64,000 nucleotides of DNA from Streptomyces brasiliensis. GTDB lineage: Bacteria; Actinomycetota; Actinomycetes; Streptomycetales; Streptomycetaceae. The position numbers and the translations under genes are program-made. The stretch covers positions 1 to 64,000 of the forward strand of contig NZ_BMQA01000011.1 of the NCBI RefSeq assembly GCF_014647875.1, read 5' to 3'. The notes beneath the pieces are model-generated. The model worked only from the letters and a program-made list of their open reading frames with translations, did not search any database and was not told the DNA's origin. Of the stretch, positions 7,339 through 15,684 are shown piece by piece; within the stretch, counting starts at the first letter, position 1; the number at the start of each line of letters is the position of its first letter.

Positions 7339-7395
7339 CGGGGATCGATTCCCCGTTTGGACCTGTGTCCGAGCGAAACGGGGAGCTGTTCCCCG
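7339..7395. promoter_or_regulatory. Two identical operator half-site arrangements upstream of tetR
   Basis: CGGGGA-TCGAT-TCCCCG at 7339-7355 and CGGGGA-GCTGT-TCCCCG at 7379-7395 have identical 6-bp arms and 5-bp spacers, 40 bp centre to centre. They lie 114-170 bp upstream of the TetR start and in the divergent gap with the protease, so they are candidate TetR operators. Confidence 0.65.
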
Positions 7396-7508
7396 GATCG
7401 GCGGGAGTCGGTTCGATACGTCGGCTCCTTGGACACCGCAAGCCGGACAAGCCCAGACAAGCGAAGCCACCCGGCCCACCCACCGGCCGGTCGACCGAGG
7501 AGGACGTC

Positions 7509-8153
7509 GTGACCACCGCGACCCCCGTGCCGCGCAAGACGCCCCGGCCCCGCGCCGACGCCCTGCGCAACCGGGAGCGGATCGTCAGCGCCGCCCGGGA
7601 GATGCTCGTCGAGTACGGCCTCTACGTACCGCTCGACGAGATCGCCCGCCGGGCCGGCGTGGGCAACGCGACGCTGTACCGCAACTTCCCGGACCGCGAC
7701 GCGCTGGTCCGTGAGGTCGTGTGCTCGGTCATGGACCGTACGGTGCGGGCGGCCGAGCAGGCCCTCGCCGACGGGGGCGACGCCTTCGAGGCGCTGGAGT
7801 ACTTCGTGCACGCCTGTGCCGACGAGCGGATCAGTGCCCTGTGCCCGATGATCTCCAGCACGTTCGACAAGCACCACCCCGACCTGGAGGCCGCCCGCGA
7901 GCGCGTCGAGCTGCTCGTCGAGGAGCTGATGGACCGTGCCAAGGCGTCCGGACTGCTGCGCACCGACATCGGTGTCGGTGATGTGATGGTCGCCGTGGCC
8001 CAGCTCAGCCGGCCTCCGGCGGGCGCCCCCTGGTTCAGCGTCGACCGCTTCGTCCACCGTCATCTGCAGCTGTTCCTGGACGGGCTGCGGGCGCCGGCGC
8101 CCTCCGTCCTGCCCGGCACGACCGTGACCATGGAGGACCTGCGCCGAGCCTGA
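7509..8153 (+). CDS. TetR/AcrR-family repressor
   Basis: The product has 214 residues. The DNA-binding domain (LDEIARRAGVGNATLYRNF with PDRDALVREVV) occupies residues ~38-70, and an effector domain follows. GTG 7509 is preceded by AGGAGG at a good spacing; an in-frame start at 7365 would add a low-complexity arginine/proline stretch and overlap the second operator, so it is unlikely. The gene precedes a DHA2 efflux transporter on the same strand, an arrangement typical for a repressor of drug export. The twin operators upstream suggest autoregulation. The effector cannot be predicted. Confidence 0.85.
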   Translation: MTTATPVPRKTPRPRADALRNRERIVSAAREMLVEYGLYVPLDEIARRAGVGNATLYRNFPDRDALVREVVCSVMDRTVRAAEQALADGGDAFEALEYFVHACADERISALCPMISSTFDKHHPDLEAARERVELLVEELMDRAKASGLLRTDIGVGDVMVAVAQLSRPPAGAPWFSVDRFVHRHLQLFLDGLRAPAPSVLPGTTVTMEDLRRA

Positions 8154-8213
8154 TCAGACCCGACCAGACCCTCACCACCGACATGACGACCTGATCTCCG
8201 ACCGGCCCGACCT

Positions 8214-8227
8214 GAACCGACCGGTTC
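8214..8227. promoter_or_regulatory. Small palindrome between tetR and the transporter
   Basis: GAACCG-AC-CGGTTC is a perfect 14-bp palindrome in the 229-bp gap before the transporter gene. It may be a regulator site for the transporter; it does not match the CGGGGA operators upstream of tetR. Confidence 0.3.
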
Positions 8228-8382
8228 CGAACGATGAGTTCAGGGCCGGACCCCGGTCATCACTCGCGGTCCAAGCTTCCGGCCGTCGACGCGGACGAAC
8301 CGCCACCTCCAGTCACCAGCCACCCTTCCCTACCTTTCGACGTCCCTTTTTTCCGTCACGAAGTCCCGAAGTGGATACCTCC

Positions 8383-9915
8383 ATGTCTGAAACAGCTTTG
8401 AAGGCTCCCGGGGCCCTCGACGCCAACCGCTGGAAAGCGCTCGTGTTCATCGCGCTCGCCCAGCTGATGGTCGTCCTGGACGCCACCATCGTGAACATCG
8501 CCCTGCCCTCCGCCCAGCAGGACCTGGGCATCTCCGACGGCAACCGGCAGTGGGTCGTCACGGCCTACGCCCTCGCCTTCGGCGGTCTGCTCCTGTTCGG
8601 CGGCCGGATCGCGGACCTGTGGGGGCGCAAGCGCGCCTTCGTCATCGGTCTGACCGGCTTCGCCGTGGCCTCCGCGCTCGGCGGCGCGGCCACCAGCGGC
8701 GCCATGATGTTCGGCGCCCGCGCCCTGCAGGGTGTCTTCGGCGCCCTCCTCGCTCCCGCCGCGCTCTCTCTGCTCGCCGTGATGTTCACGGACGCCAAGG
8801 AGCGCGCCAAGGCGTTCGGCATCTACGGCGCGATCGCCGGTGGCGGCGGCGCCGTCGGCTTCATCCTCGGCGGCGTGCTGACCGAGTACCTGGACTGGCG
8901 CTGGACGTTCTTCGTGAACATCCCGTTCGCGATCGTCGCAGCCGCCGGTGCCTACTTCGTCATTCGTGAGCCGGAGGGCGGCCGCAACCGCTCCCCGCTC
9001 GACATCCCCGGCGTCGTCCTGTCCACCCTCGGCCTGGTCTCGCTGGTCTACGGCTTCACCCGCGCCGAGTCCGACGGCTGGGGCGACTCTGTGACCGTCT
9101 CCCTGTTCGTCGCCTCCGTGGTGCTGCTGCTCGCGTTCGTCGTCACCGAGGCCAAGGTCAAGGCCCCGCTGCTGCCGCTGCGCGTGGTCACCGACCGCAA
9201 CCGCGGCGGTGTCTACCTCTCGCTCGGCCTCGCGATCATCGCGATGTTCGGCACGTTCCTGTTCCTCACGTACTACCTGCAGGTCGTCAAGGGCTTCTCG
9301 CCGATCCAGAGCGGCTTCGCCTTCCTGCCGATGGTCGCGGGCATGATCACGGGCTCCACCCAGGTCGGTACGCGCCTGATGACCCGGGTCGCGCCCCGGC
9401 TGCTGATGGGCCCCGGCTTCCTGGTCGCAGCGGCGGGCATGTTCCTGCTGGCCCAGCTGGAAACCGGCTCGTCGTACGCCTCGCTGGTGCTGCCCGCGCT
9501 GGTGCTGCTCGGCCTCGGCATGGGTACGGCGTTCATGCCGGCCATGTCCCTGGCCACCCAGGGCGTCCAGCCGCGGGACGCCGGTGTCGCCTCCGCGATG
9601 GTCAACACCTCTCAGCAGGTCGGCGGCGCGATCGGTACGGCCCTGCTGAACACGGTCGCCGCGTCCGCGACGACGTCGTACATCAAGGACCACATCGCGA
9701 CCGCGGCCACCAGGCCGCAGCAGCAGCTGGTCCAGCTGCAGGGCGTCGTGCACGGCTACAGCGTCGCGATCTGGGCCGCCGTCGGGATCCTGGTCCTCTC
9801 CGCGCTGCTCGTCGTGACCCTCGTCAACGCCGGCCGCCCGGGCGGCGCCACGGTGACCTCCGTCGGGGGCGACGACGTCGAGGACGAGGTGGCGGTCCCG
9901 GTGATCGCCCACTGA
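8383..9915 (+). CDS. DHA2-family (14-TM) multidrug efflux transporter
   Basis: The product of 510 residues has about 14 hydrophobic helices. LDATIVNIALPSAQQDLG in the first helix region is the D1 signature of DHA2 drug/proton antiporters, and GRIADLWGRKRAF is motif A between helices 2 and 3. QSGFAFLPM and later motifs also match the EmrB/QacA group. ATG 8383 is chosen; GTG 8371 is an alternative that adds four residues. It lies downstream of the TetR gene, which probably controls it. The substrate is not deducible. Confidence 0.88.
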   Translation: MSETALKAPGALDANRWKALVFIALAQLMVVLDATIVNIALPSAQQDLGISDGNRQWVVTAYALAFGGLLLFGGRIADLWGRKRAFVIGLTGFAVASALGGAATSGAMMFGARALQGVFGALLAPAALSLLAVMFTDAKERAKAFGIYGAIAGGGGAVGFILGGVLTEYLDWRWTFFVNIPFAIVAAAGAYFVIREPEGGRNRSPLDIPGVVLSTLGLVSLVYGFTRAESDGWGDSVTVSLFVASVVLLLAFVVTEAKVKAPLLPLRVVTDRNRGGVYLSLGLAIIAMFGTFLFLTYYLQVVKGFSPIQSGFAFLPMVAGMITGSTQVGTRLMTRVAPRLLMGPGFLVAAAGMFLLAQLETGSSYASLVLPALVLLGLGMGTAFMPAMSLATQGVQPRDAGVASAMVNTSQQVGGAIGTALLNTVAASATTSYIKDHIATAATRPQQQLVQLQGVVHGYSVAIWAAVGILVLSALLVVTLVNAGRPGGATVTSVGGDDVEDEVAVPVIAH

Positions 9916-10025
9916 GGCACGGCACCGGGGTATCCGTCCGGACCTGAACCTGTTGTGCGCGCGTGGACGGGGACGCTCCGCGGGCACGACTCCCGAGACC
10001 TGTCCTGGCTTGCTGAGTGAGCGGC

Positions 10026-10535
10026 TCAGCGGAGCCAGGGCAGGTCCGCACCCGCTTCGTTGGGCTGAAGGCCCTCTGCGACGATCTCCATGATCTGGCC
10101 GAGGGCCTTCTGCTGCTCCGGGGACAGCCGCTCGAACAGCGCCTGGCGTACGGCGGCCACGTGGCCCGGCGCGGTGCGGCGCAGCACGTCGTAGCCCTCG
10201 TCGGTCAGCACCGCGAACTGGCCGCGCTTGTCGGACGGGCAGTCCTCGCGGCGCACCCAGCCGCTCTTCTCCAGGCGGGCGACGGCGTGCGAGAGGCGGG
10301 AGCGGGTGATCTTCGCGCTCATGGCGAGCTCGGTCATCCGCAGCCGGCGGCGCGGCGCCTCGGCGAGCTGGACGAGAAGGCCGTAATAGATGTGCGGCAT
10401 GCCCGCGTCGCGCTGGAGCTGACGGTCGAGATGGTCCTCGAGCAGGGTGGTGGCCTGCAGGTACGCGCGCCACACGCGCTGCTCCTCGTCGGTGAGCCAG
10501 CCGTGCCGCTCGGCGGGGTCGGGTGCCGTGTTCAT
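10026..10535 (-). CDS. MarR-family transcriptional regulator
   Basis: The protein has 169 residues with the winged-helix core LLVQLAEAPRRRLRMTELAM, SAKITRSRLSHAVARLEKSG and WVRREDCPSDKRGQFAVLTD, i.e. the MarR recognition helix and wing. C-terminal helices serve dimerisation. ATG 10535 is chosen over an in-frame start seven codons upstream. The gene is divergent from an extradiol dioxygenase, with a 14-bp palindrome in the gap. MarR proteins next to aromatic-ring enzymes often sense phenolic compounds; this is inference. Confidence 0.9.
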   Translation of the reverse strand: MNTAPDPAERHGWLTDEEQRVWRAYLQATTLLEDHLDRQLQRDAGMPHIYYGLLVQLAEAPRRRLRMTELAMSAKITRSRLSHAVARLEKSGWVRREDCPSDKRGQFAVLTDEGYDVLRRTAPGHVAAVRQALFERLSPEQQKALGQIMEIVAEGLQPNEAGADLPWLR

Positions 10536-10554
10536 GTACTCCACTGTACGGAGC

Positions 10555-10568
10555 ATCTTCTTGAAGAT
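10555..10568. promoter_or_regulatory. 14-bp palindrome, candidate MarR operator
   Basis: ATCTTCTTGAAGAT is a perfect palindrome 20 bp upstream of the MarR start and 126 bp upstream of the dioxygenase gene. Its AT-rich composition stands out in the local GC-rich sequence. It lies where a MarR dimer could block both promoters. Confidence 0.55.
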
Positions 10569-10693
10569 TGAACAAGCGTGGCGTAGAGTTTTGGATGGAA
10601 CTTGAGACTTAAAGCAGTCGGGCCCAGGACTCGAAGGTCTGTGACCAGAAGCAGCCGGATCGCCGGGCGGGCCCGCCGGAGGGAGCCGTCGCC

Positions 10694-11485
10694 ATGTCCG
10701 CCGCCACCCGGGAGCGCATGCCCGCCCTCTATCTCAGCCACGGCGCACCGCCTCTCGCCGACGACCCGGTATGGCCCGGTCAGCTCGCCGCCTGGTCCGC
10801 CGGTCTGCCCCGACCCAAGGCGATCCTCATGGTCTCCGCCCACTGGGAGGAGGCCCCGCTCGCCCTAGGCGCCGTACGGACCGTGCCGCTGGTGTACGAC
10901 TTCTGGGGCTTCCCCGAGCACTACTACCAGGTGACGTACGAGGCCCCGGGCGCCCCCGAACTCGCCGAATCCGTGCGCAAGCTGCTGCGCGCGCCCGGCA
11001 CGCCCGTCCAGGACATCCCCGACCGCGGCCTCGACCACGGTGCGTATGTCCCCCTGGTGGAGATGTTCCCCGCGGCCGACATCCCGGTCCTGCAGATCTC
11101 CATGCCGACCCTCGACCCCGTGAAGCTGATGGACATCGGCCGCAAGCTGGCGCCCCTGCGCGACGAGGGTGTGCTGATCGTCGGCTCCGGCTTCTTCACC
11201 CACAATCTGGCCGCGCTGCGGTACGCGGGCAGCGGCGTGCCCAGCTGGTCCTCCGAGTTCGACGACTGGGGCCGGCGGGCGCTCGAGGCGCGCGACTGGG
11301 ACGGCCTCCTGGACTTCTTCGACAAGGCCCCCGCCGGTCGGTACGCCCACCCGCGCACCGAGCACTTCGCCCCGCTCTTCGTGACCATGGGCGCGGCCGA
11401 GGCCGGCGGTGAGCTGGACGCGCAGAAGTCCGTGATCGACGGGTTCTGGATGGGCATGGCCAAGCGGTCGGTGCAGTTCGGCTGA
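10694..11485 (+). CDS. Class III extradiol ring-cleavage dioxygenase (DODA/LigB-type)
   Basis: The product has 263 residues. Probable metal ligands are His16 in YLSHGAPP and His50 in VSAHWE, with RTEHFAPLF near the C-terminus; LDHGAYVPL holds the presumed catalytic histidine. These match the single-domain 4,5-DOPA dioxygenase-like family, Fe(II)- or Zn-binding enzymes that open catechol rings. Many bacterial members have no known substrate. ATG 10694 follows GGAG at a suitable distance. The adjacent MarR regulator suggests induction by an aromatic compound. Confidence 0.85.
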   Translation: MSAATRERMPALYLSHGAPPLADDPVWPGQLAAWSAGLPRPKAILMVSAHWEEAPLALGAVRTVPLVYDFWGFPEHYYQVTYEAPGAPELAESVRKLLRAPGTPVQDIPDRGLDHGAYVPLVEMFPAADIPVLQISMPTLDPVKLMDIGRKLAPLRDEGVLIVGSGFFTHNLAALRYAGSGVPSWSSEFDDWGRRALEARDWDGLLDFFDKAPAGRYAHPRTEHFAPLFVTMGAAEAGGELDAQKSVIDGFWMGMAKRSVQFG

Positions 11486-11497
11486 GTCCGCCCCCGC

Positions 11498-12016
11498 TCA
11501 CAGCTCCTTCTCGTACCAGGCCACGTCCCAGTAGCGGCCGAACTTGCGGCCCACCTCGCGGTACGTGCCGACGTACCGGAACCCGAACCGCTCGTGCAGC
11601 CGCGTCGACGCCGCGTTGGGCTGCGCTATGCCCGCGTAGGCGCGGTGCAGGTCCTCGCCGGACAGGGCGTCGAAGAGAGCGCCGTACAGAAGCGTGCCGA
11701 TGCCGCGGCGGCCGGCGTGTGGGGCGACGTACACCGTCGTCTCCACCGAGGTCGCATAGGCGGGCTTCGCACGGTAAGGGCTGGATGTGGCGTAGCCCAG
11801 AATTTCGTTAGAGTCCCCCGCCACGGCAACCTTCAGCCGGTACGGGCCGTCTTCTGGATGGGAGAGCAGCCAACGGCGTCGCTCTTCCGGCGTGAAGACA
11901 GCGGTGTCGAATGTGATCGGGGTCTCACGTACATAGTGGTTGTAGATGTCGGTGAGGGCCTCGAGGTCGCCCTCGACTCCCGTCCTGACCTGCAGCTCTG
12001 TACGTTCCGTCGGCAC
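11498..12016 (-). CDS. GNAT N-acetyltransferase, phosphinothricin-acetyltransferase-like
   Basis: The 172-residue protein reads DLEALTDIYNHYVRETPITF near the N-terminus, GYATSSPYRAKPAYATSVET, TTVYVAPHAGRRGIGTLLY and RLHERFGFRYVGTYREVGRK. This is the pattern of the Pat/Bar/MnaT group, which acetylate phosphinothricin, methionine sulfoximine or related amino acids with acetyl-CoA. The acetyl-CoA loop is AGRRGIGT. It is convergent with the dioxygenase gene 12 bp away and divergent from hrdD. The native substrate cannot be read from sequence. Confidence 0.88.
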   Translation of the reverse strand: MPTERTELQVRTGVEGDLEALTDIYNHYVRETPITFDTAVFTPEERRRWLLSHPEDGPYRLKVAVAGDSNEILGYATSSPYRAKPAYATSVETTVYVAPHAGRRGIGTLLYGALFDALSGEDLHRAYAGIAQPNAASTRLHERFGFRYVGTYREVGRKFGRYWDVAWYEKEL

Positions 12017-12076
12017 CGCACCTCCTCACGTGGTCGGACAGGGTACTGCATGATCAGAAAAATCGGTGGGCGGGTT

Positions 12077-12103
12077 GGGAATTCTGTCCTGTTTCCAGTC
12101 GTT
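12077..12103 (+). promoter_or_regulatory. SigR-type promoter of hrdD
   Basis: GGGAAT at 12077-12082 and GTT at 12101-12103, separated by exactly 18 bases, fit the SigR (ECF, disulfide-stress) consensus GGGAAT-N18-GTT. It lies 104 bp upstream of the hrdD start. A SigR-dependent hrdD promoter is reported in S. coelicolor, so this site probably has the same role. Confidence 0.8.
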
Positions 12104-12206
12104 GTTTCCATCGGATGCAGGGCACTCGACGAGAGTCCGAGAGTCCCCCGGGAGTGCTGAGCGTCCACAGGACCACCCGCTAGCCCACCATCGCAAGGGA
12201 GCACGC

Positions 12207-13205
<999 letters not shown>

Positions 13206-13683
13206 GCGAGAGTGGGGGGCGTTCAGCGAGTGAGGGCCGACGAGAGCCAGAACCGACGGCAGATCCTCAGCCGTGGCCGGGGCAGCCTGACGCGTGGAGG
13301 CGCGTGGCTGCCCGAGGCCCGGCGGAGCGTGTGCGGCTGTGGTGCGTACGGCCGTTTCGCTCCAGGCGGCGCACAACAGCCCCTCCCGCGCACGCCGGGT
13401 GGCGCAACACAGCGCAAACATGGCTTTGTACCGCCGCTTCAACCCTCCGGGGCCCGGGAACAACCCTTCAGGGCCCAGGAGTTCGGGGTTCGGTACCGCA
13501 CTCCCGGCACCCCGCGAGATCCCTGAGCCACGTCCCGTCGCAATCCCCCCCCGGCGCCGGGACCTTCCCAGAGCCGGACTTCGGCGCCTGTCCCCCCGGG
13601 CGTCGGAGTCCGGCTTCTTGCTCGTCCGGACGCGGTGTCTGTCCGGGCACATCGTCCGTGCGCACTCGTCCGAACACGCTGAT

Positions 13684-13724
13684 CGGTGGGCCACCCCGTA
13701 CCTGAACCCCGGGGTGGCCCACCG
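13684..13724 (+). terminator. Strong hairpin upstream of tetR
   Basis: CGGTGGGCCACCCCG and CGGGGTGGCCCACCG form a perfect 15-bp stem with an 11-base loop. No T-run follows, but such hairpins terminate well in streptomycetes. It lies 480 bp past hrdD, so it may insulate the next gene. Confidence 0.55.
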
Positions 13725-13726
13725 AA

Positions 13727-13741
13727 TGGCAGATTCTGCCA
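13727..13741. promoter_or_regulatory. TGGCAG-ATT-CTGCCA palindrome, candidate TetR operator
   Basis: A perfect 6-bp inverted repeat ends 20 bp before the GTG start at 13762, where an autoregulatory TetR operator would overlap the promoter or leader. Confidence 0.5.
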
Positions 13742-13761
13742 CATGGGCATAGCCTGCCGAC

Positions 13762-14547
13762 GTGAGCGCCCCCAGCCCCACCGGCAAGACCCCCGATCAG
13801 GCCTTTTCTGCCGGCCCCGGCCTCTCGCTGACGGAGCGGCGCAAGGCCGAGACCCGGATGGAGATCGCCCGGGCGGCCGCCGGTCTCTTCGTCCGCCAGG
13901 GCCTGCGGGCCACCCGCGCCGAGGACATCGCCCAGGCCGCCGGCATCGCGCCCCGCACCTTCTACCGCTACTTCGCCACCAAGGAGGAGGCCATCGCCCC
14001 CCTCTACGCGGCGTGCGCGCGGCGCTGGGCGGAAGCGGTCCGTGAGGCCCCGGCGGCGCTCGGCGTCCCGGAGGCCCTGGAGCATGCCGTCCACCACACC
14101 CTCACTCCCGGCGTCGGAGTCTCCGCCGCCTCCTGGGAATGGGTCCGCACCCTCATCCGCCTGGCCCACTCGAGCCCCGGGCTGCGCAAGGTGTGGGCGG
14201 AGGTGTGCCAGGGGGCGGAACAGACGTTGGCGGAGGTGCTGGCAACGCGGGCGGCTTCGGACTCGGCGCCTTCGGCGCAGGGGAGTGCGGCCTCGGAGAC
14301 TCCGGCGGCCGGTGATGACAACGTTGGCGCGGAGGCGCCCGTCACGCCCGAACTCCGCTTCACCGCGGCAGTCGCCAGTGCCGCCGTGCGCGTGGCGGTC
14401 GAGTCCTGGGCGTCGGGTTCCGCCACGGCGTCGGGCGCGGAGGGTCCGGCGGCGCTGGCACTGCGGAACCTGGAGGCGCTGCGGGGGTTTTCCTGGGGGG
14501 TCGGGACGGGGAGCGGCAGGAGGAAGGGGCGTAGGAACCGGTTGTAG
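13762..14547 (+). CDS. TetR-family regulator with long low-complexity C-terminus
   Basis: The product has 261 residues. The helix-turn-helix is RATRAEDIAQAAGIAPRTFY with RYFATKEEAIAPLY at residues ~50-80. The ligand domain is followed by an alanine/serine-rich stretch (residues ~165-195) and a basic tail. GTG 13762 fits the N-terminus of related regulators. The last codons are encoded by a 13-bp tandem repeat that continues beyond the stop. There is no obvious partner gene: hrdD lies upstream and a convergent WYL gene downstream. The regulated function is unknown. Confidence 0.8.
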   Translation: MSAPSPTGKTPDQAFSAGPGLSLTERRKAETRMEIARAAAGLFVRQGLRATRAEDIAQAAGIAPRTFYRYFATKEEAIAPLYAACARRWAEAVREAPAALGVPEALEHAVHHTLTPGVGVSAASWEWVRTLIRLAHSSPGLRKVWAEVCQGAEQTLAEVLATRAASDSAPSAQGSAASETPAAGDDNVGAEAPVTPELRFTAAVASAAVRVAVESWASGSATASGAEGPAALALRNLEALRGFSWGVGTGSGRRKGRRNRL

Positions 14548-14582
14548 GAACCGGTCGTAGGGATCGGCTGTAGGAATCGATC
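14531..14582. repeat. 13-bp tandem repeat, four units
   Basis: Units GTAGGAACCGGTT, GTAGGAACCGGTC, GTAGGGATCGGCT and GTAGGAATCGATC follow each other without gaps at 14531, 14544, 14557 and 14570. The first covers the stop region of the tetR gene; the others lie in the convergent gap. Confidence 0.75.
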
Positions 14583-14647
14583 GGGCCGGTGCCGAGTGAT
14601 CCCGACGCGCGACAGCGCCGCCGGACACCCCGGTCCCGTACGACCGC

Positions 14648-15622
14648 TCACGCACCTCCCGCCCGAGTCAACCGTTCGCCCAACTCCCGTACACAGTCCA
14701 CGAGTTCTACCGGCTCACGGACGACGAAATCGCAATCCGTCATCGCCAGTCGTATCGCCAGCCACTCCAGAGGATCGCCGGTCGCCCCGCGTACGACACA
14801 ACCCGGCCCCGATCCCCCGTCCTCCGGTTCCGGCGTCCCGAGCCACGTGGGCAGCCGGGCGGCGACGACGTCCGCCGGAGCGGCGAAGGCGACCGTGAAC
14901 TCGTAGGTCTCCTGCCGCCGTTGGATCGACCGCCGCAGGTATTCCGCCGCACTCCCCGTCGGCAACTCCCGTGGAGCGAACCGCGCCCCGGTGGCGAACG
15001 GCTCGCTCACCCGGTCCACACGGAACGTGCGCCAGTCGTCGCGGTCGAGGTCGTACGCCACGAGGTACCACCGCCGCCCGGTCGACACCAGCCGATACGG
15101 CTCGGTCAGCCGACGCGAACCGGTCCCGTCCCCGGCGCGGTAGGCGAAGCGCAGCCGCTCCCGCCCGGCCACGGTCGACGCCATCACGGTGAGCGTCTCG
15201 GGCGCGATGCTCGCCCCGTCTCCGCTGGTCAGCGGCGTGGTCGCGGCCTGCAGGGTGGAGACGCGGTGGCGCAGCCGGGACGGCAGTACCTGCTCCAGCT
15301 TCGCCAGGGCCCGTACGGACGCCTCGTCCACGCCCTCCACGGCGTGCCCGGCGCCGGCCCGCAGCCCGACCGCGATCGCCACCGCCTCCTCGTCGTCCAG
15401 GACGAGCGGCGGCATGGCCTTGCCGGCCACCAGCCGGTAGCCGCCGTCGGAGCCCTTGGTCGACTGCACGGGATAGCCCAGCTCGCGCAGCCGGTCGATG
15501 TCCCGCCGGACCGTACGACGGGACACCCCCAGCCGTTCGGCCAGCTCGCCGCCGGGCCACTCGCGGGGCGTCTGGAGGAGCGAGAGGAGCTGAAGAAGCC
15601 GGGCCGGGGTGTCCGTCGTCAT
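14648..15622 (-). CDS. WYL-domain (YafY-type) transcriptional regulator
   Basis: The product has 324 residues. The N-terminal HTH_11 domain is ELAERLGVSRRTVRRDIDRL with RELGYPVQSTKG. The WYL domain includes RRLTEPYRLVSTGRRWYLVA (residues ~170-205) and a C-terminal WCX region. WYL domains sense small ligands or nucleic acids. ATG 15622 (MTTDTPARLLQLL) matches the usual family start. The gene diverges from a DHA2 transporter with only 62 bp between starts, so it probably controls that transporter. Confidence 0.9.
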   Translation of the reverse strand: MTTDTPARLLQLLSLLQTPREWPGGELAERLGVSRRTVRRDIDRLRELGYPVQSTKGSDGGYRLVAGKAMPPLVLDDEEAVAIAVGLRAGAGHAVEGVDEASVRALAKLEQVLPSRLRHRVSTLQAATTPLTSGDGASIAPETLTVMASTVAGRERLRFAYRAGDGTGSRRLTEPYRLVSTGRRWYLVAYDLDRDDWRTFRVDRVSEPFATGARFAPRELPTGSAAEYLRRSIQRRQETYEFTVAFAAPADVVAARLPTWLGTPEPEDGGSGPGCVVRGATGDPLEWLAIRLAMTDCDFVVREPVELVDCVRELGERLTRAGGA

Positions 15623-15642
15623 GTTTCCAGGATGGACCTCCA

Positions 15643-15662
15643 CTAGGACATGATCTGACCTA
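15643..15662. promoter_or_regulatory. Imperfect inverted repeat in divergent WYL/transporter gap
   Basis: TAGG-ACATGATCTGA-CCTA occurs in the 62-bp gap. The 4-bp arms are short, so the site is only a candidate operator for the WYL regulator. Confidence 0.3.
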
Positions 15663-15684
15663 ATGGCCACCTAACTTCGAGGAC

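Larger units (their letters stand above)
13206..13761. other. 556-bp gap between hrdD and tetR without a gene
   Basis: No frame has a credible start and protein; the open ones are arginine-rich shadows. Near the right end are a strong hairpin (13684-13724) and a palindrome (13727-13741). Nothing else is recognised. Confidence 0.5.

Noticed and set aside
5874..8063. A 729-residue start for the metalloprotease upstream of 7160
   Set aside because: The extra 301 residues are low-complexity and arginine-rich, overlap tetR on the opposite strand and would put the signal peptide inside the protein. ATG 7160 gives a normal signal peptide.
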